From the NCBI RefSeq assembly GCF_005771405.1, contig NZ_VAUA01000002.1, forward strand, positions 186,001 through 250,000: DNA of 64,000 bases, read 5' to 3'. This stretch comes from Parasedimentitalea maritima (GTDB taxonomy: Bacteria; Pseudomonadota; Alphaproteobacteria; Rhodobacterales; Rhodobacteraceae). The position numbers and the translations under genes are program-made. The notes beneath the pieces were generated by a model. The model had not been told where the DNA came from. It saw only the letters and a program-made list of their open reading frames with translations, and searched no databases. Of the stretch, positions 55,205 through 63,763 are shown one piece after another (positions within the stretch are counted from its first letter, which is position 1; each line of letters begins with the position of its first letter).

Positions 55205-55843
55205 ATGCTGACCGCCATCATCGACTATGAATCCGGAAACCTGCATTCGGCAGAAAAGGCGTTTCAGCGCATGGCGCGGGAAATGAACGCTGGCGACGTG
55301 GTCGTGACCTCAGACGCTGATCTTGTGGCCCGTGCGGACCGGCTGGTTCTGCCCGGCGACGGCGCCTTTCCGGCCTGCGCGTCCGAGCTGCGCGGTCACA
55401 AGGGCATCTATGACGCCATGGTTGACGCGGTCGAAAACAAGGGCCGTCCTTTTTTGGGCATCTGCGTCGGTATGCAGCTGATGGCCACCACCGGCCACGA
55501 GTACAGCGAAACCGCCGGCATCGGCTGGATCGGCGGTGACGTGGTCAAGATCACCCCCACCGACAGCATGTTAAAAGTGCCGCACATGGGTTGGAACAAT
55601 CTAGTCATCGACAATGACCACGCAATGTTTGACGGTATCAAATCAGGGGATCACACCTATTTTGTGCATTCCTATCAGTTTCAGGTCCGCAATGCGGCGG
55701 AACGTCTTGCTCATGTGGACTATGGCGGCGACGTCACCGCCGTGATTGGCCGCGACACCATGGTCGGTATGCAGTTCCACCCGGAGAAAAGCCAGGACGT
55801 GGGGCTGCAGATGATCGGGAACTTTTTGACGTGGAAGCCGTAA
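55205..55843 (+). CDS. hisH: Imidazole glycerol phosphate synthase glutaminase subunit HisH
   Basis: Class I glutamine amidotransferase that supplies ammonia to HisF. The catalytic triad is present: nucleophile Cys in LGICVGMQLMA, and His and Glu in MQFHPEKSQ. Length 212. In this genome it is separated from hisB by the Imm11-like insertion, the DUF2306 gene and tetR, and from hisA by five further genes. Confidence 0.97.
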   Translation: MLTAIIDYESGNLHSAEKAFQRMAREMNAGDVVVTSDADLVARADRLVLPGDGAFPACASELRGHKGIYDAMVDAVENKGRPFLGICVGMQLMATTGHEYSETAGIGWIGGDVVKITPTDSMLKVPHMGWNNLVIDNDHAMFDGIKSGDHTYFVHSYQFQVRNAAERLAHVDYGGDVTAVIGRDTMVGMQFHPEKSQDVGLQMIGNFLTWKP

Positions 55844-55897
55844 GAGCTAGGCTTCCACTCAGATGCCACTTTGCCCAGGACCGAACAGGCCCCTCGA

Positions 55898-56587
55898 TCA
55901 ATGCAATACCTCCGCAAATTGCTGCCATTCGAGCAAGTTGATCCTGAAATACCGTATTGTTGAGAATGCCAGAACTGCGCCGATAACAAAGTAACCTGGC
56001 ACTCGTCCCAATGCGTAGCCACGCTTGAATATCCCAACAATTCCCGTCGTTACGGCAACAAGCAACAGAAATATCGAGAGCGCAACGCCACCAAAAGCTA
56101 TCTGCAACGCTTGTTCGGTTTCGACCTGCCCGGCAGCTGCAACGAGCGCCAAATAAAGACAAGCAAGTCCCCCAAGGACAACTCCCAGCAAAGAACAGAT
56201 CACTTTTGCCCTTCCGGAAGTCTGTCGCATTGGGGTTTTCAAATCTCCAGAATGCACGGTTGAAGATTTTTTGGCGCGGGAAGACCAATGTTTGAGGATT
56301 TCGCGGCCCATCATGAAGACACCGAACAAGGTCATTACCGCTCCGGCAACACCAAGCCCAACCGCGACACCAGCCTCGCTGCTATCCCGGATCATTTCGT
56401 AATGCTCGCTACTGAACTTCAAAATGTGATTGCCAAGTGTCATAATGATCCCACCCACAATCAACCGAACCACGCGCAATTTATGCGCCCCAGCTTGCTT
56501 TGGACTTCTCTGCTCTTGCCCCATTGGCTGCTGCGGAGAATTGGCCCCAATTCGCTGTAAACGCGCTTGAAAATCTGCTGTCGACAT
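55898..56587 (-). CDS. Hypothetical membrane protein
   Basis: A 229-residue protein of no recognised family. The N-terminal part is soluble (MSTADFQARLQRI, then a Q/P-rich stretch). There are five hydrophobic segments: LRVVRLIVGGIIMTLG, VAVGLGVAGAVMTLFGVFMM, VICSLLGVVLGGLACLYLAL, GVALSIFLLLVAVTTGIVG and YFVIGAVLAFSTI. The first 15 residues resemble the start of other Rhodobacterales membrane proteins of unknown role. ATG at 56587 has GGAG upstream. Confidence 0.75.
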   Translation of the reverse strand: MSTADFQARLQRIGANSPQQPMGQEQRSPKQAGAHKLRVVRLIVGGIIMTLGNHILKFSSEHYEMIRDSSEAGVAVGLGVAGAVMTLFGVFMMGREILKHWSSRAKKSSTVHSGDLKTPMRQTSGRAKVICSLLGVVLGGLACLYLALVAAAGQVETEQALQIAFGGVALSIFLLLVAVTTGIVGIFKRGYALGRVPGYFVIGAVLAFSTIRYFRINLLEWQQFAEVLH

Positions 56588-56683
56588 AGGGCTGGGCTCC
56601 AAATTTCTTAGCTAATAAACGCGCCCTATGTGTACCGTAAATATGTCAATAATCAGTCGTCGGCATGAGATATTCAGCATCCT

Positions 56684-57412
56684 CTAACCAACCCGCCGCA
56701 AAGCCACCGGCGCGATACCATAGGCGCGACGAAAAGCCCGACTGAACCCCTCGGGCGAGCCATAGGCATAGCGCCGCGCCACTGCTTCAACCCGGTCTCC
56801 GCGTGCTAGATCCTGATGCGCCAGAATCAATCGCCACCGACGTAGATAGCCCATCGGCGTCTCGCCGACCTCGGTCGAAAACAGTTGGCAGAACCGCGAC
56901 AATGACAACCCAGCCTCTTGTGCAAGGTCATTGTTCGTCCACAACCGCCCCGGATGGTCGTGCATCGCAACAATCGCCCGACTTAACCGCGCATCCGACA
57001 ACCCGGACAACAGCCCGGGTTCTGTTGCGCCCCGTTCGATCTGTCCGCGCAGCAGTCGCACCATCAGCACTTCGCCCAGCCGGTTGACCACCGATTGCGC
57101 GCCACAGCGCCCGCCCTGCACCTCATCACTCATCAATTGAACAAGGGCCTGCGCCTCCGGGGATTGAATCAGGTCATAATCCACCACCGGCGGCAGCGCT
57201 GCTAGAAACGGATTGCTCTGCCCCGACCACTCCACCTGCGCAGAGAGGATCACCTGCCCTTCCACAGCATCAAGGATTCCACCCGTGGGAAAAAACACCA
57301 GCCGCTCCGGCACACCCGTCACGCCAGACAGGGCCAGCAAATTGGCATCCGCCACAGCGGCGCCGCGAACTTTCAGATGGAACCGCTCCATCAATGTGGT
57401 CAATCGATCCAT
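56684..57412 (-). CDS. AraC family transcriptional regulator
   Basis: A 242-residue regulator with an N-terminal cupin-type domain (about 1-110, HLKVRGAAVADANLLAL, LVFFPTGGI) and two C-terminal helix-turn-helix units (about 145-240; LWTNNDLAQEAGLSLSRFCQLF and VEAVARRYAYGSPEGFSRAFRR). It is divergent from a peroxiredoxin-like gene, with 88 bases between the starts, so it probably controls that gene in response to a redox or organic signal. Confidence 0.9.
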   Translation of the reverse strand: MDRLTTLMERFHLKVRGAAVADANLLALSGVTGVPERLVFFPTGGILDAVEGQVILSAQVEWSGQSNPFLAALPPVVDYDLIQSPEAQALVQLMSDEVQGGRCGAQSVVNRLGEVLMVRLLRGQIERGATEPGLLSGLSDARLSRAIVAMHDHPGRLWTNNDLAQEAGLSLSRFCQLFSTEVGETPMGYLRRWRLILAHQDLARGDRVEAVARRYAYGSPEGFSRAFRRAYGIAPVALRRVG

Positions 57413-57500
57413 GACTTAGGGGTTCCGGTTTGGTTTTTCGGATTTTACAGACCTTAAGCCCAACTACGATGGGCCTCAAGCATATTCACAGGAGCACCCA

Positions 57501-58037
57501 ATGCTGATTCCACGTCAAAAAACCCCAAACCTATCGCTGCAAACCCTGGATCACGGGACATTTGATCTGACCACTGAAGGCGGCGAACGCGGGACCGTGA
57601 TTTGCTTTTACCGGGGCCTGCATTGCCCGATTTGTGCCAACTACCTGAAAGAGTTGGAGAAGCGCGTCGCTGATTTTGCCGAACGCGGTGTGTCCTGCAT
57701 CGCGATCAGTACCGATGGCGAAGAACGTACCCGTGCTATGGCCGACAAGATCGAAGCGAAATCCCTTCGCTTTGGCTATGGACTGCCACTTAGCGTTGCC
57801 AAGGACTGGGGTCTGTACGTCTCAACCTCGCGCGGCACCACCTCCATCGGTATCGAAGAACCCGCTTTGTTTTCAGAACCCGGCTTGTTCATGGTCAGCC
57901 CGGACCAGTCCCTGTACTATGGCTCGGTCCAGACCATGCCATTTGTGCGGCCGCATTTCTCAGAGTTGGTTGGGGCACTAGATTTCGCCATCGCCAACGA
58001 CTATCCAGCCCGCGGCGAATATACTGGCGAGGTTTAA
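57501..58037 (+). CDS. Peroxiredoxin-like (AhpC/TSA) protein
   Basis: A 178-residue thioredoxin-fold protein of the PRX_like group. The active site is FYRGLHCPICANYL, with a C-P-I-C pair in place of the classic VCP motif, and a later RGTTSIGIEEPALFSEPGLF strand region. Members reduce peroxides or act as thiol oxidoreductases; the exact activity is not known. ATG follows AGGAG by 7 bases. Divergent from the AraC regulator. Confidence 0.88.
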   Translation: MLIPRQKTPNLSLQTLDHGTFDLTTEGGERGTVICFYRGLHCPICANYLKELEKRVADFAERGVSCIAISTDGEERTRAMADKIEAKSLRFGYGLPLSVAKDWGLYVSTSRGTTSIGIEEPALFSEPGLFMVSPDQSLYYGSVQTMPFVRPHFSELVGALDFAIANDYPARGEYTGEV

Positions 58038-58115
58038 CCCTAGCGAAGGCAAGTGATGGACACGCCAAACAGTTAAGGGCATACGGGCCGGACGCTTTCA
58101 AATCAGGTCCAGCCC

Positions 58116-58367
58116 GTGCAGATCCGTCTCGAAAAATTTGACCACCATCAGGGTCAGCATCGTTATTGCGTGCTGAGCCTGTATCAGACGCTGTTTGGAG
58201 ACTGGTGCGTGGAACGGATTGCAGGCCCTCTTGGTGCCCCGGGCGGCCAACAAAAACGCCTATACCTCGGCAGCTATGCCGAGGCGCTGAGCACCGTTGA
58301 AAGCCACCGCGACAGGCAGGTCAAACGCGGGTTTGTCCCGATCCCAGTGCAATTGGGCCTGCTGTAA
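58116..58367 (+). CDS. WGR domain protein
   Basis: An 83-residue single WGR domain (YCVLSLYQTLFGDWCVERIAG for the W-G-R region, LGSYAEALSTVESHRDRQVKRGF for the helix). In larger proteins the domain is found in PARPs and with DNA metabolism enzymes and binds nucleic acid. A stand-alone bacterial form is common in Rhodobacterales; role unknown. Its stop is 8 bases from the stop of the convergent DUF2147 gene. Confidence 0.88.
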   Translation: MQIRLEKFDHHQGQHRYCVLSLYQTLFGDWCVERIAGPLGAPGGQQKRLYLGSYAEALSTVESHRDRQVKRGFVPIPVQLGLL

Positions 58368-58375
58368 AACTTAGG

Positions 58376-58774
58376 TCACTTAATTCGTGTCCAGTCTTGA
58401 CCACGGCAAATCAATCCCCCCGCGACGCAGCCTTTGACCTCCAGAGTATTGCCACTTAACGACATCTTCGATGCATAGGTCTTGTCTGCGTCTGGCGCCC
58501 AGATCTTACCACCGCTGTAATACCCCTCACCATCACCGCTCATATCCCACAGCATTTTCTTGCCCAAATGCTCATAATCGCTCTGAACCGTACCCGACTT
58601 GTCATATGCGGAATCGATTCTGCCGCAGATCGCGCTGCCACAAGGGGCAATATTCACATGCAAGTAGCCGCCAGTTTCACCCGGCGCTGTCCGCCAGACA
58701 CCCGCTACCGGATCAGCCGAGGCCACACCAGCCAGCCCCACCACCATCGCCATCCCAACTACCCATCTATTCAT
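58376..58774 (-). CDS. Secreted DUF2147 protein
   Basis: A 132-residue exported protein. Signal peptide MNRWVVGMAMVVGLAGVASA with cleavage near residue 20, then the DUF2147 core PVAGVWRTAPGETGG, CGSAICGRI and CVAGGLICRGQDWTRI. The four cysteines may form two disulfides in the periplasm. ATG at 58774 follows GGGAGG; an upstream in-frame extension lacks a signal sequence. Function of the family is unknown; lipocalin-like fold is often proposed. Confidence 0.9.
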   Translation of the reverse strand: MNRWVVGMAMVVGLAGVASADPVAGVWRTAPGETGGYLHVNIAPCGSAICGRIDSAYDKSGTVQSDYEHLGKKMLWDMSGDGEGYYSGGKIWAPDADKTYASKMSLSGNTLEVKGCVAGGLICRGQDWTRIK

Positions 58775-58905
58775 CTCACTTCCTCCCTTTGATGGCGTCA
58801 CTGTGACCCAGTCCGCCAATTTCAGGCAAGGTTGACTTGGGGTCGCGTTGCATTCCGGGCCGCGCTTGTGCAAAACACTGCCGAGCACTACTGAAAGGCA
58901 CCGCA

Positions 58906-59628
58906 ATGATCCTCTATCCCGCCATCGACCTCAAAGACGGCCAGGCCGTGCGGCTGCTGCATGGCGACATGGACAAAACCACCGTGTTCAACGACAACCC
59001 CGCCGCCCAGGCGCTGGAATTTGTCGAGGCTGGCTGCGAATGGCTGCACTTGGTTGACCTAAACGGCGCCTTTGCTGGTGAGCCGGTCAATGCGGCTCCG
59101 GTCGAGGAAATCCTGAAGCAAACCAAGGTCCCCGCCCAACTGGGCGGTGGCATCCGCGACATGGCCACAATTGAGGCCTGGATCACCAAAGGCCTCGCCC
59201 GCGTCATTCTTGGCACCGTTGCAGTCGAAAACCCCGATTTGGTCCGCGAAGCTGCGCGCGAATTTCCCGGCAGGGTTGCCGTGGGCATTGATGCCCGCAA
59301 CGGCAAAGTCGCCACCAAGGGCTGGGCGACCGAAACCGATGTCATGGTCACCGAGCTGGCCAAGTCGTTCGAGGACGCAGGCGTAGCCGCCATTATCTAC
59401 ACCGACATCATGCGCGACGGTGCGATGAAGGGCCCCAACGTCAGCGCGACCGCAGATCTGGCCAATGCGGTCTCGATCCCGGTCATTGCCTCGGGTGGTG
59501 TCTCCTCGCTCGACGACCTGCGCGCGCTGAAATCCTGCGGTGCGAATCTCAACGGCGCCATCTCCGGCCGCGCGCTTTATGACGGGGCGATTGACCTCCA
59601 AGAGGCACTGGCGGTGCTGAAGGGATGA
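58906..59628 (+). CDS. hisA: Phosphoribosylformimino-AICAR ribotide isomerase HisA
   Basis: TIM-barrel isomerase of the fourth histidine step. The catalytic Asp8 in [14 protein letters not shown] and the second Asp in [14 protein letters not shown] are present, together with phosphate loops [13 protein letters not shown] and ISGRALYDG. Length 240. ATG at 58906 follows AAAGG and gives the family start MILYPAIDL. Its stop overlaps the next gene by four bases. Confidence 0.97.
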   Translation: MILYPAIDLKDGQAVRLLHGDMDKTTVFNDNPAAQALEFVEAGCEWLHLVDLNGAFAGEPVNAAPVEEILKQTKVPAQLGGGIRDMATIEAWITKGLARVILGTVAVENPDLVREAAREFPGRVAVGIDARNGKVATKGWATETDVMVTELAKSFEDAGVAAIIYTDIMRDGAMKGPNVSATADLANAVSIPVIASGGVSSLDDLRALKSCGANLNGAISGRALYDGAIDLQEALAVLKG

Positions 59629-59918
59629 ACTGGAAGAGAGGCAAATACGTGGTAATGATTGCGATCATCGCGCTCTGCCTCTACCCGGCCTACCTTGTCT
59701 ACTGGGCCAGTAGTTTTGCAGATGAACATGGTTGCAAACTACACGAAGGGTTCGTGAATCCTTGTGTCGTCAACGCTCATGACTACGGCGAGCAGCTTTA
59801 CAACTCCTTCGCTTCCGGCTGGTTCATGATTATCACGGTTCCGGTTGCGACGGTTACTCTGTTGGTTCTACTGAAGTCGAGCTTGCTCAGTATTTTCCGC
59901 GCACTCAGAAGACATTAG
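59625..59918 (+). CDS. Small membrane protein coupled to hisA
   Basis: A 97-residue protein with two spans ([20 protein letters not shown] and [18 protein letters not shown]) and two cysteines in the loop between ([12 protein letters not shown]), likely periplasmic. The ATG overlaps the hisA stop (ATGA), so it is translated from the his message. Not recognised as a known family; a lipoprotein or toxin/immunity role has no support. Composition is less GC-rich than hisA. Confidence 0.75.
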   Translation: MNWKRGKYVVMIAIIALCLYPAYLVYWASSFADEHGCKLHEGFVNPCVVNAHDYGEQLYNSFASGWFMIITVPVATVTLLVLLKSSLLSIFRALRRH

Positions 59919-60054
59919 GGATTGTGCATTCTGGAACTTAGCTTCATTCCCAGTCCCTTTGTCGCAGATGAACGTATGAATAGCGCCATCAATTTATCGG
60001 TCTGCACGACGGTTCAACCGGGTTCAGTGGCTTTTCAATCATCAAGGACTACAA

Positions 60055-60513
60055 ATGTCCCACACAAAAAAGACGCAACTGCCACAGCACTCCCTGCTGC
60101 ATGACTATGTCCAGCAGGGGGATTTCATGGATTGCTACGCCTGCGCTACCGATTTATCGGTGGATCAGGCCGCAGCCCGCGCCATGGAATTCCCCGGCTG
60201 GGCCAAGGGCCTGCTGCGCCTACGCAACATTCTGGTCGCCCCGCTTGGCCTACGCAGCGAGTTCCCCGAAGGTGAAAAGATCGGCCCCTTTCCCATCGAC
60301 CAGCGTACTGAGAATGAGATCATTCTCGGCCTGGATGATTCCCACCTGAACTTTCGGATTTCCATCCTCAAGGACGGAACGCAGGCCTATTGCGCCACTT
60401 GGGTGCATCGCAACAACTGGCTGGGCCGCGCCTATCTGGCGTTGATTATGCCCTTTCACGTGCTGATCGTGCGCAACGCGGTCAGCCAGATCTGGCGCCC
60501 CGACACCAAATGA
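60055..60513 (+). CDS. DUF2867 domain protein
   Basis: A 152-residue soluble protein matching DUF2867, with the LRNILVAPLGLRSEFPEGEKIGPFP core and IILGLDDSHLNFRISI followed by CATWVHRNNWLGRAYLALIMPFH. The fold resembles START/SRPBCC-like lipid-binding domains, inferred only. ATG follows AAGGA. It overlaps the next gene by ATGA. Confidence 0.82.
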   Translation: MSHTKKTQLPQHSLLHDYVQQGDFMDCYACATDLSVDQAAARAMEFPGWAKGLLRLRNILVAPLGLRSEFPEGEKIGPFPIDQRTENEIILGLDDSHLNFRISILKDGTQAYCATWVHRNNWLGRAYLALIMPFHVLIVRNAVSQIWRPDTK

Positions 60514-60941
60514 TCTGGTCCCTGTCCGGCCTGTTCCTACTGTCCTTCTCCGCCGCCACCCTGCTGCCCGGCGGCTCCGAGGCCGCCCTGCTGCTACTCG
60601 CCGCTGAGGGCACATACACCACGCTGACGCTGCTCATCGTGGCTAGCATCGGCAACATCCTCGGCTCGCTTGTCAACTACGCGCTGGGGCGCTACGCCCT
60701 GCACTTCCAATCCCGCCGTTGGTTCCCAGTCTCCCCCAAACATCTGCAAAAAGCACAAGCCTGGTTCACCCGCTGGGGCCAATGGTCGGTTCTAGGTGCA
60801 TGGCTGCCAATCATTGGCGACCCAATCACCGTTGCGGCCGGTGTCATGCGCATGCACTGGCTCACCTTCCTGATCCTCGTCACCCTCTCCAAAACCCTGC
60901 GCTATGCTGCCCTGTTGAGCCTGTTCAACAGCTTTGTCTGA
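60510..60941 (+). CDS. YqaA-like VTT/DedA superfamily membrane protein
   Basis: A 143-residue inner-membrane protein of the YqaA branch of the VTT (SNARE-associated/DedA) superfamily. Segments LFLLSFSAATLLPGGSEAALL, ASIGNILGSLVNYALGR, the W-F-x-R-W-G segment AWFTRWGQWSVLGAWLPIIGDP and a C-terminal re-entrant loop are typical. Members move lipids or support membrane potential; exact function unknown. Coupled to DUF2867 by a four-base overlap. A degenerate copy of its 3' end and trailing bases lies at 61449-61487. Confidence 0.87.
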   Translation: MIWSLSGLFLLSFSAATLLPGGSEAALLLLAAEGTYTTLTLLIVASIGNILGSLVNYALGRYALHFQSRRWFPVSPKHLQKAQAWFTRWGQWSVLGAWLPIIGDPITVAAGVMRMHWLTFLILVTLSKTLRYAALLSLFNSFV

Positions 60942-61042
60942 GCGCTGGAAATCCACGCCTTGCTCACTTAACTTTCTTGCACAACAAGAGGACAAAAATG
61001 ACCGTTTGATATAAAGGTATAAACAATTGAAAGCTTTGATTT

Positions 61043-61402
61043 ATGGAAATTGACTGGGATTCCGCCCTCTATATACTTCTTGTTACAGCCCTTACGACCT
61101 CACCAGCTTTACTTGCGATTCCCTGGATCTGGTTCACCAAGTCTCCCAAGGTGCGTTGCATCCTAAGACTTGTACTCCTTGCCGCCATCACAGTTCCAGT
61201 CGCCAGCGCTGGTCTGTTTGCACTGGCAACCGGCCTTTGCGATCAAGGTCATATTGATCAACAGTTCGCTGAGTGTGGATGGATTCCATCGGCCGTTTCT
61301 GGCTATGGCTCCCTTTCACTTTGGTACGTTTTTGTCGCCCTCCCCCCGCTCTTAGGCCTTGTCTGCGTTTGGATCGAATTCCGCCACTGGCGCAACGGCT
61401 AG
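61043..61402 (+). CDS. Hypothetical membrane protein inserted before hisF
   Basis: A 119-residue protein with three spans (LYILLVTALTTSPALLAIPW, LRLVLLAAITVPVASAGLFAL, LWYVFVALPPLLGLVCVW) and cysteines in the external loop (LCDQGHIDQQFAECGW). Not recognised. DNA is less GC-rich than hisF and the VTT gene. It is bracketed by the VTT 3' end and a decayed copy of the same sequence, which marks it as an insertion. Confidence 0.7.
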   Translation: MEIDWDSALYILLVTALTTSPALLAIPWIWFTKSPKVRCILRLVLLAAITVPVASAGLFALATGLCDQGHIDQQFAECGWIPSAVSGYGSLSLWYVFVALPPLLGLVCVWIEFRHWRNG

Positions 61403-61448
61403 CAGGTTCTTCCTAACACCATTTTCATTTTCCCAGATGTTGGCCCTC

Positions 61449-61487
61449 GCCTGTTCAACACCTTATTTCTGAGCACTGGAAATCCAC
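61449..61487 (+). repeat. Degenerate copy of the VTT gene 3' end
   Basis: GCCTGTTCAACA is identical to 60919-60930, and after a diverged 10 bases CTGAG and CTGGAAATCCAC follow as they do at 60938-60956 (about 30 of 39 positions shared). The copy lies just upstream of hisF, on the far side of the inserted membrane-protein gene. Confidence 0.7.
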
Positions 61488-61528
61488 CAAACAACCCTCT
61501 ATGAATGCGCCGTAACCAGAGGCGAGCC

Positions 61529-62290
61529 ATGCTGAAAACCCGTATCATTCCCTGTCTCGATGTCGCTGATGGCCGTGTGGTCAAAGGCGTTAATTTTGTT
61601 GGCCTGCGCGATGCGGGCGACCCGGTTGAAAGCGCCAAAGCCTATGACGCCGCCGGCGCCGATGAACTCTGCTTTCTCGACATCATGGCGACCGAAGAAA
61701 ACCGCGGCACCATGTTCGACGTAGTGCGACGCACTGCCGAACAATGCTACATCCCACTGACGGTGGGTGGCGGTGTGCGCACCAAGGAAGACGTCCGTGC
61801 CCTACTGCTGGCTGGCGCTGATAAGGTCTCGTTTAATTCGGCTGCTGTCGCCAACCCCGACGTCATCGCCCAGGCCGCTGACCAGTTCGGCAGCCAATGC
61901 ATCGTCTGCGCCATCGACGCCAAGACAGTGAGCCCCGGAAAATGGGAGATCTTCACCCATGGTGGCCGCCGCGAAACCGGCATCGACGCTGTTGAGTTTG
62001 CCAAGACCGTGGTCGCTAAAGGCGCCGGAGAGATCCTGCTCACCTCGATGGACCGCGACGGCACCAAGGCAGGCTTCAACCTGCCCCTGACCCGCGCCAT
62101 CTCGGATGCGGTCAATGTACCTGTCATCGCCTCGGGCGGCGTTGGTAACCTGGATCACCTGGTCGACGGCGTCACCAAAGGCGGAGCCAGCGCTGTGCTG
62201 GCAGCCTCAATCTTCCACTTCGGCGACTACACCATTAAGCAGGCCAAGGCCCACATGCAGGCAGCCGGTATCCCGATGAGGCTCACCTAG
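61529..62290 (+). CDS. hisF: Imidazole glycerol phosphate synthase cyclase subunit HisF
   Basis: TIM-barrel cyclase that joins PRFAR and ammonia from HisH to give imidazole glycerol phosphate and AICAR. Catalytic Asp11 in [14 protein letters not shown] and Asp130-equivalent in [14 protein letters not shown] are present, with phosphate loops [11 protein letters not shown] and [12 protein letters not shown]. Length 253. ATG at 61529 follows GAGG by 6 bases; an upstream TTG/ATG extension is unlikely. The stop shares its last base with the next GTG start. Confidence 0.97.
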   Translation: MLKTRIIPCLDVADGRVVKGVNFVGLRDAGDPVESAKAYDAAGADELCFLDIMATEENRGTMFDVVRRTAEQCYIPLTVGGGVRTKEDVRALLLAGADKVSFNSAAVANPDVIAQAADQFGSQCIVCAIDAKTVSPGKWEIFTHGGRRETGIDAVEFAKTVVAKGAGEILLTSMDRDGTKAGFNLPLTRAISDAVNVPVIASGGVGNLDHLVDGVTKGGASAVLAASIFHFGDYTIKQAKAHMQAAGIPMRLT

Positions 62291-62712
62291 TGCGGTGGCA
62301 AGACTGTTCTTTGGAGGAAGAAGAGCGCACAGACACGCCCTGCGATTGTTGCGGTTCCTCTACAACGGAGGTTACAGGAAATGTCCTGCACCTTAACTCG
62401 TTTCATTCATGGTACACTGCCCTCTGGTCTGATGCCCACCCAGACATTTCGATGCACATTACCATCTACACAGGCGACTGGGGGGAAGATGCCCCCCAAA
62501 GCCACCGATGGGCTACGCGTATTGCAGTGCATCAGGACGACGAAGGCGGGTGCTCTTTGATGGACTGGTCTGCCGAAGAACAAAAAGAAATTTCCATGTT
62601 CACTCCGCTCAATCGAGATGATGTATTAAACAGCGATTATGCACAGCAGCTCTGGGCCTGCGTTGACGCTGTTTTAATGAATGAAAGCCGACTGGAGCAC
62701 ATACGCCAATGA
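62290..62712 (+). CDS. Hypothetical protein between hisF and hisE
   Basis: A 140-residue soluble acidic protein, starting at GTG. CDCC near residue 18 (TPCDCCGSSTTEV) may bind a metal; the rest is rich in W, D and E (SFHSWYTALWSDAHPDISMHI, GDWGED). It overlaps hisF by one base and hisE by four, so it is fully embedded in the his message. No family assigned. It resembles small cargo genes found in SUKH/immunity-type collections only in size and composition, which is not evidence of function. Confidence 0.72.
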   Translation: MRWQDCSLEEEERTDTPCDCCGSSTTEVTGNVLHLNSFHSWYTALWSDAHPDISMHITIYTGDWGEDAPQSHRWATRIAVHQDDEGGCSLMDWSAEEQKEISMFTPLNRDDVLNSDYAQQLWACVDAVLMNESRLEHIRQ

Positions 62713-63026
62713 CCCTTCTCCACGACCTCGCCGCCACGATTGAGGCCCGCAAGGGCGCTGATCCCTCTAGCAGCTGGACCGCAAAACTGCTCGCCAAGGG
62801 CCCGGAAAAATGCGCCGAGAAATTTGGTGAAGAAGCCATCGAGGCCATCATCGAAGCCGTCAAAGGCAACCGCGAAAAACTCACATCCGAAGGCGCCGAT
62901 GTGCTTTACCACTTCTTGGTGATGCTCGCGGCTCGCGACGTGCCACTGGATGATGTGTTAAACGAACTGGCCCGCCGCCAAGGCCTCAGCGGCATCGACG
63001 AGAAGGCTGCTCGCCCAAACACCTGA
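62709..63026 (+). CDS. hisE: Phosphoribosyl-ATP diphosphatase HisE
   Basis: Second step of histidine synthesis, hydrolysing PR-ATP to PR-AMP. All-alpha MazG-like fold with the metal-binding E-E-x(n)-E and D residues in KCAEKFGEEAIEAIIEAVK and SEGADVLYHFLVML. Length 105. Last his gene of the locus. The ATG overlaps the preceding stop. Confidence 0.96.
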   Translation: MTLLHDLAATIEARKGADPSSSWTAKLLAKGPEKCAEKFGEEAIEAIIEAVKGNREKLTSEGADVLYHFLVMLAARDVPLDDVLNELARRQGLSGIDEKAARPNT

Positions 63027-63058
63027 TCTTCATCTAGCCAAAAATATCCTTGGGGGTG

Positions 63059-63088
63059 AGGCCGCAGGCCGAGGGGGCAAAGCCCCCC
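63059..63088. repeat. GC-rich hairpin pair after hisE
   Basis: GGCC-GCA-GGCC is followed by GGGGGC-AAA-GCCCCC between convergent genes. Sequences of this form, beginning AAAATATCCTTGGGGG, are common behind genes in Rhodobacteraceae. It may serve as a two-way terminator. Confidence 0.6.
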
Positions 63089-63099
63089 TACTTTATGTT

Positions 63100-63570
63100 C
63101 TACAGTTTGGAACTGATGACCCCGGTAGCAAACCCGCCCATTCGCAACTCGCCATGTAATCTCTGGTATTCGATCTTTGGGCAAAGATTCTGCACCACAT
63201 CGACCCCGCAAGCCTCTGCTTTAGCCGTCGCTGCAGCATGTACAACACCGATCTGCATCCAAATCGTCCGCAAATCGGGAAGAACAGCCAACGCTTCGTC
63301 GACAATGTCCGGCACCGCTTCAGATCGGCGAAAGATATCCACCATATCCACCGGACCTTCTATCGCAGTCAGGCTCTCCTGCACCACCTGGCCGAACAGC
63401 TGCTCACCCGCATGGCGAGGATTGACAGGAATCACAAGATACCCCTTCAGGCCCAGATACCGCGCTACATAATAGCTTGGACGCACAGGGTTCATCGAGA
63501 CACCAACCACTGCCACCGTCTTGGTGCGGTGCAGGATATCTTTTAGGAACGGATCGCTATAATTGGTCAT
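63100..63570 (-). CDS. CoA-binding protein (YccU type)
   Basis: A 156-residue single CoA-binding Rossmann domain. VAVVGVSMNPVRPSYYVARYL gives the glycine-poor nucleotide loop, YLVIPVNPRHAGEQLFGQ the second strand, and CGVDVVQNLCPKIEYQRL the C-terminal part. Members bind CoA non-enzymatically and lack the ligase domain; cellular role unknown. Convergent with hisE. Confidence 0.92.
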   Translation of the reverse strand: MTNYSDPFLKDILHRTKTVAVVGVSMNPVRPSYYVARYLGLKGYLVIPVNPRHAGEQLFGQVVQESLTAIEGPVDMVDIFRRSEAVPDIVDEALAVLPDLRTIWMQIGVVHAAATAKAEACGVDVVQNLCPKIEYQRLHGELRMGGFATGVISSKL

Positions 63571-63610
63571 AGCGGCACCCTACGCGTGAGATCGAGAAAG
63601 GGAAGCCCAT

Positions 63611-63640
63611 AAAAAAGCGCCCAGGTCTGGGCCCGGGCGC
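63611..63640 (-). terminator. Terminator upstream of the CoA-binding gene
   Basis: On the minus strand GCGCCC / GGGCGC with an internal CCCAG/CTGGG pairing is followed by TTTTTT. It would end the transcript of the YHS gene, about 125 bases before. Confidence 0.75.
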
Positions 63641-63763
63641 AAGGTCTGGAACGAGGGACAGTGAAATAGGATCTGCGGTGGTTCCGCGCCACAGTCACAA
63701 TAATGATATGGGGTGATAACACGCAATTGAAAGGTCAGATCGCGGTTTCGTGAGCAACCCGCT

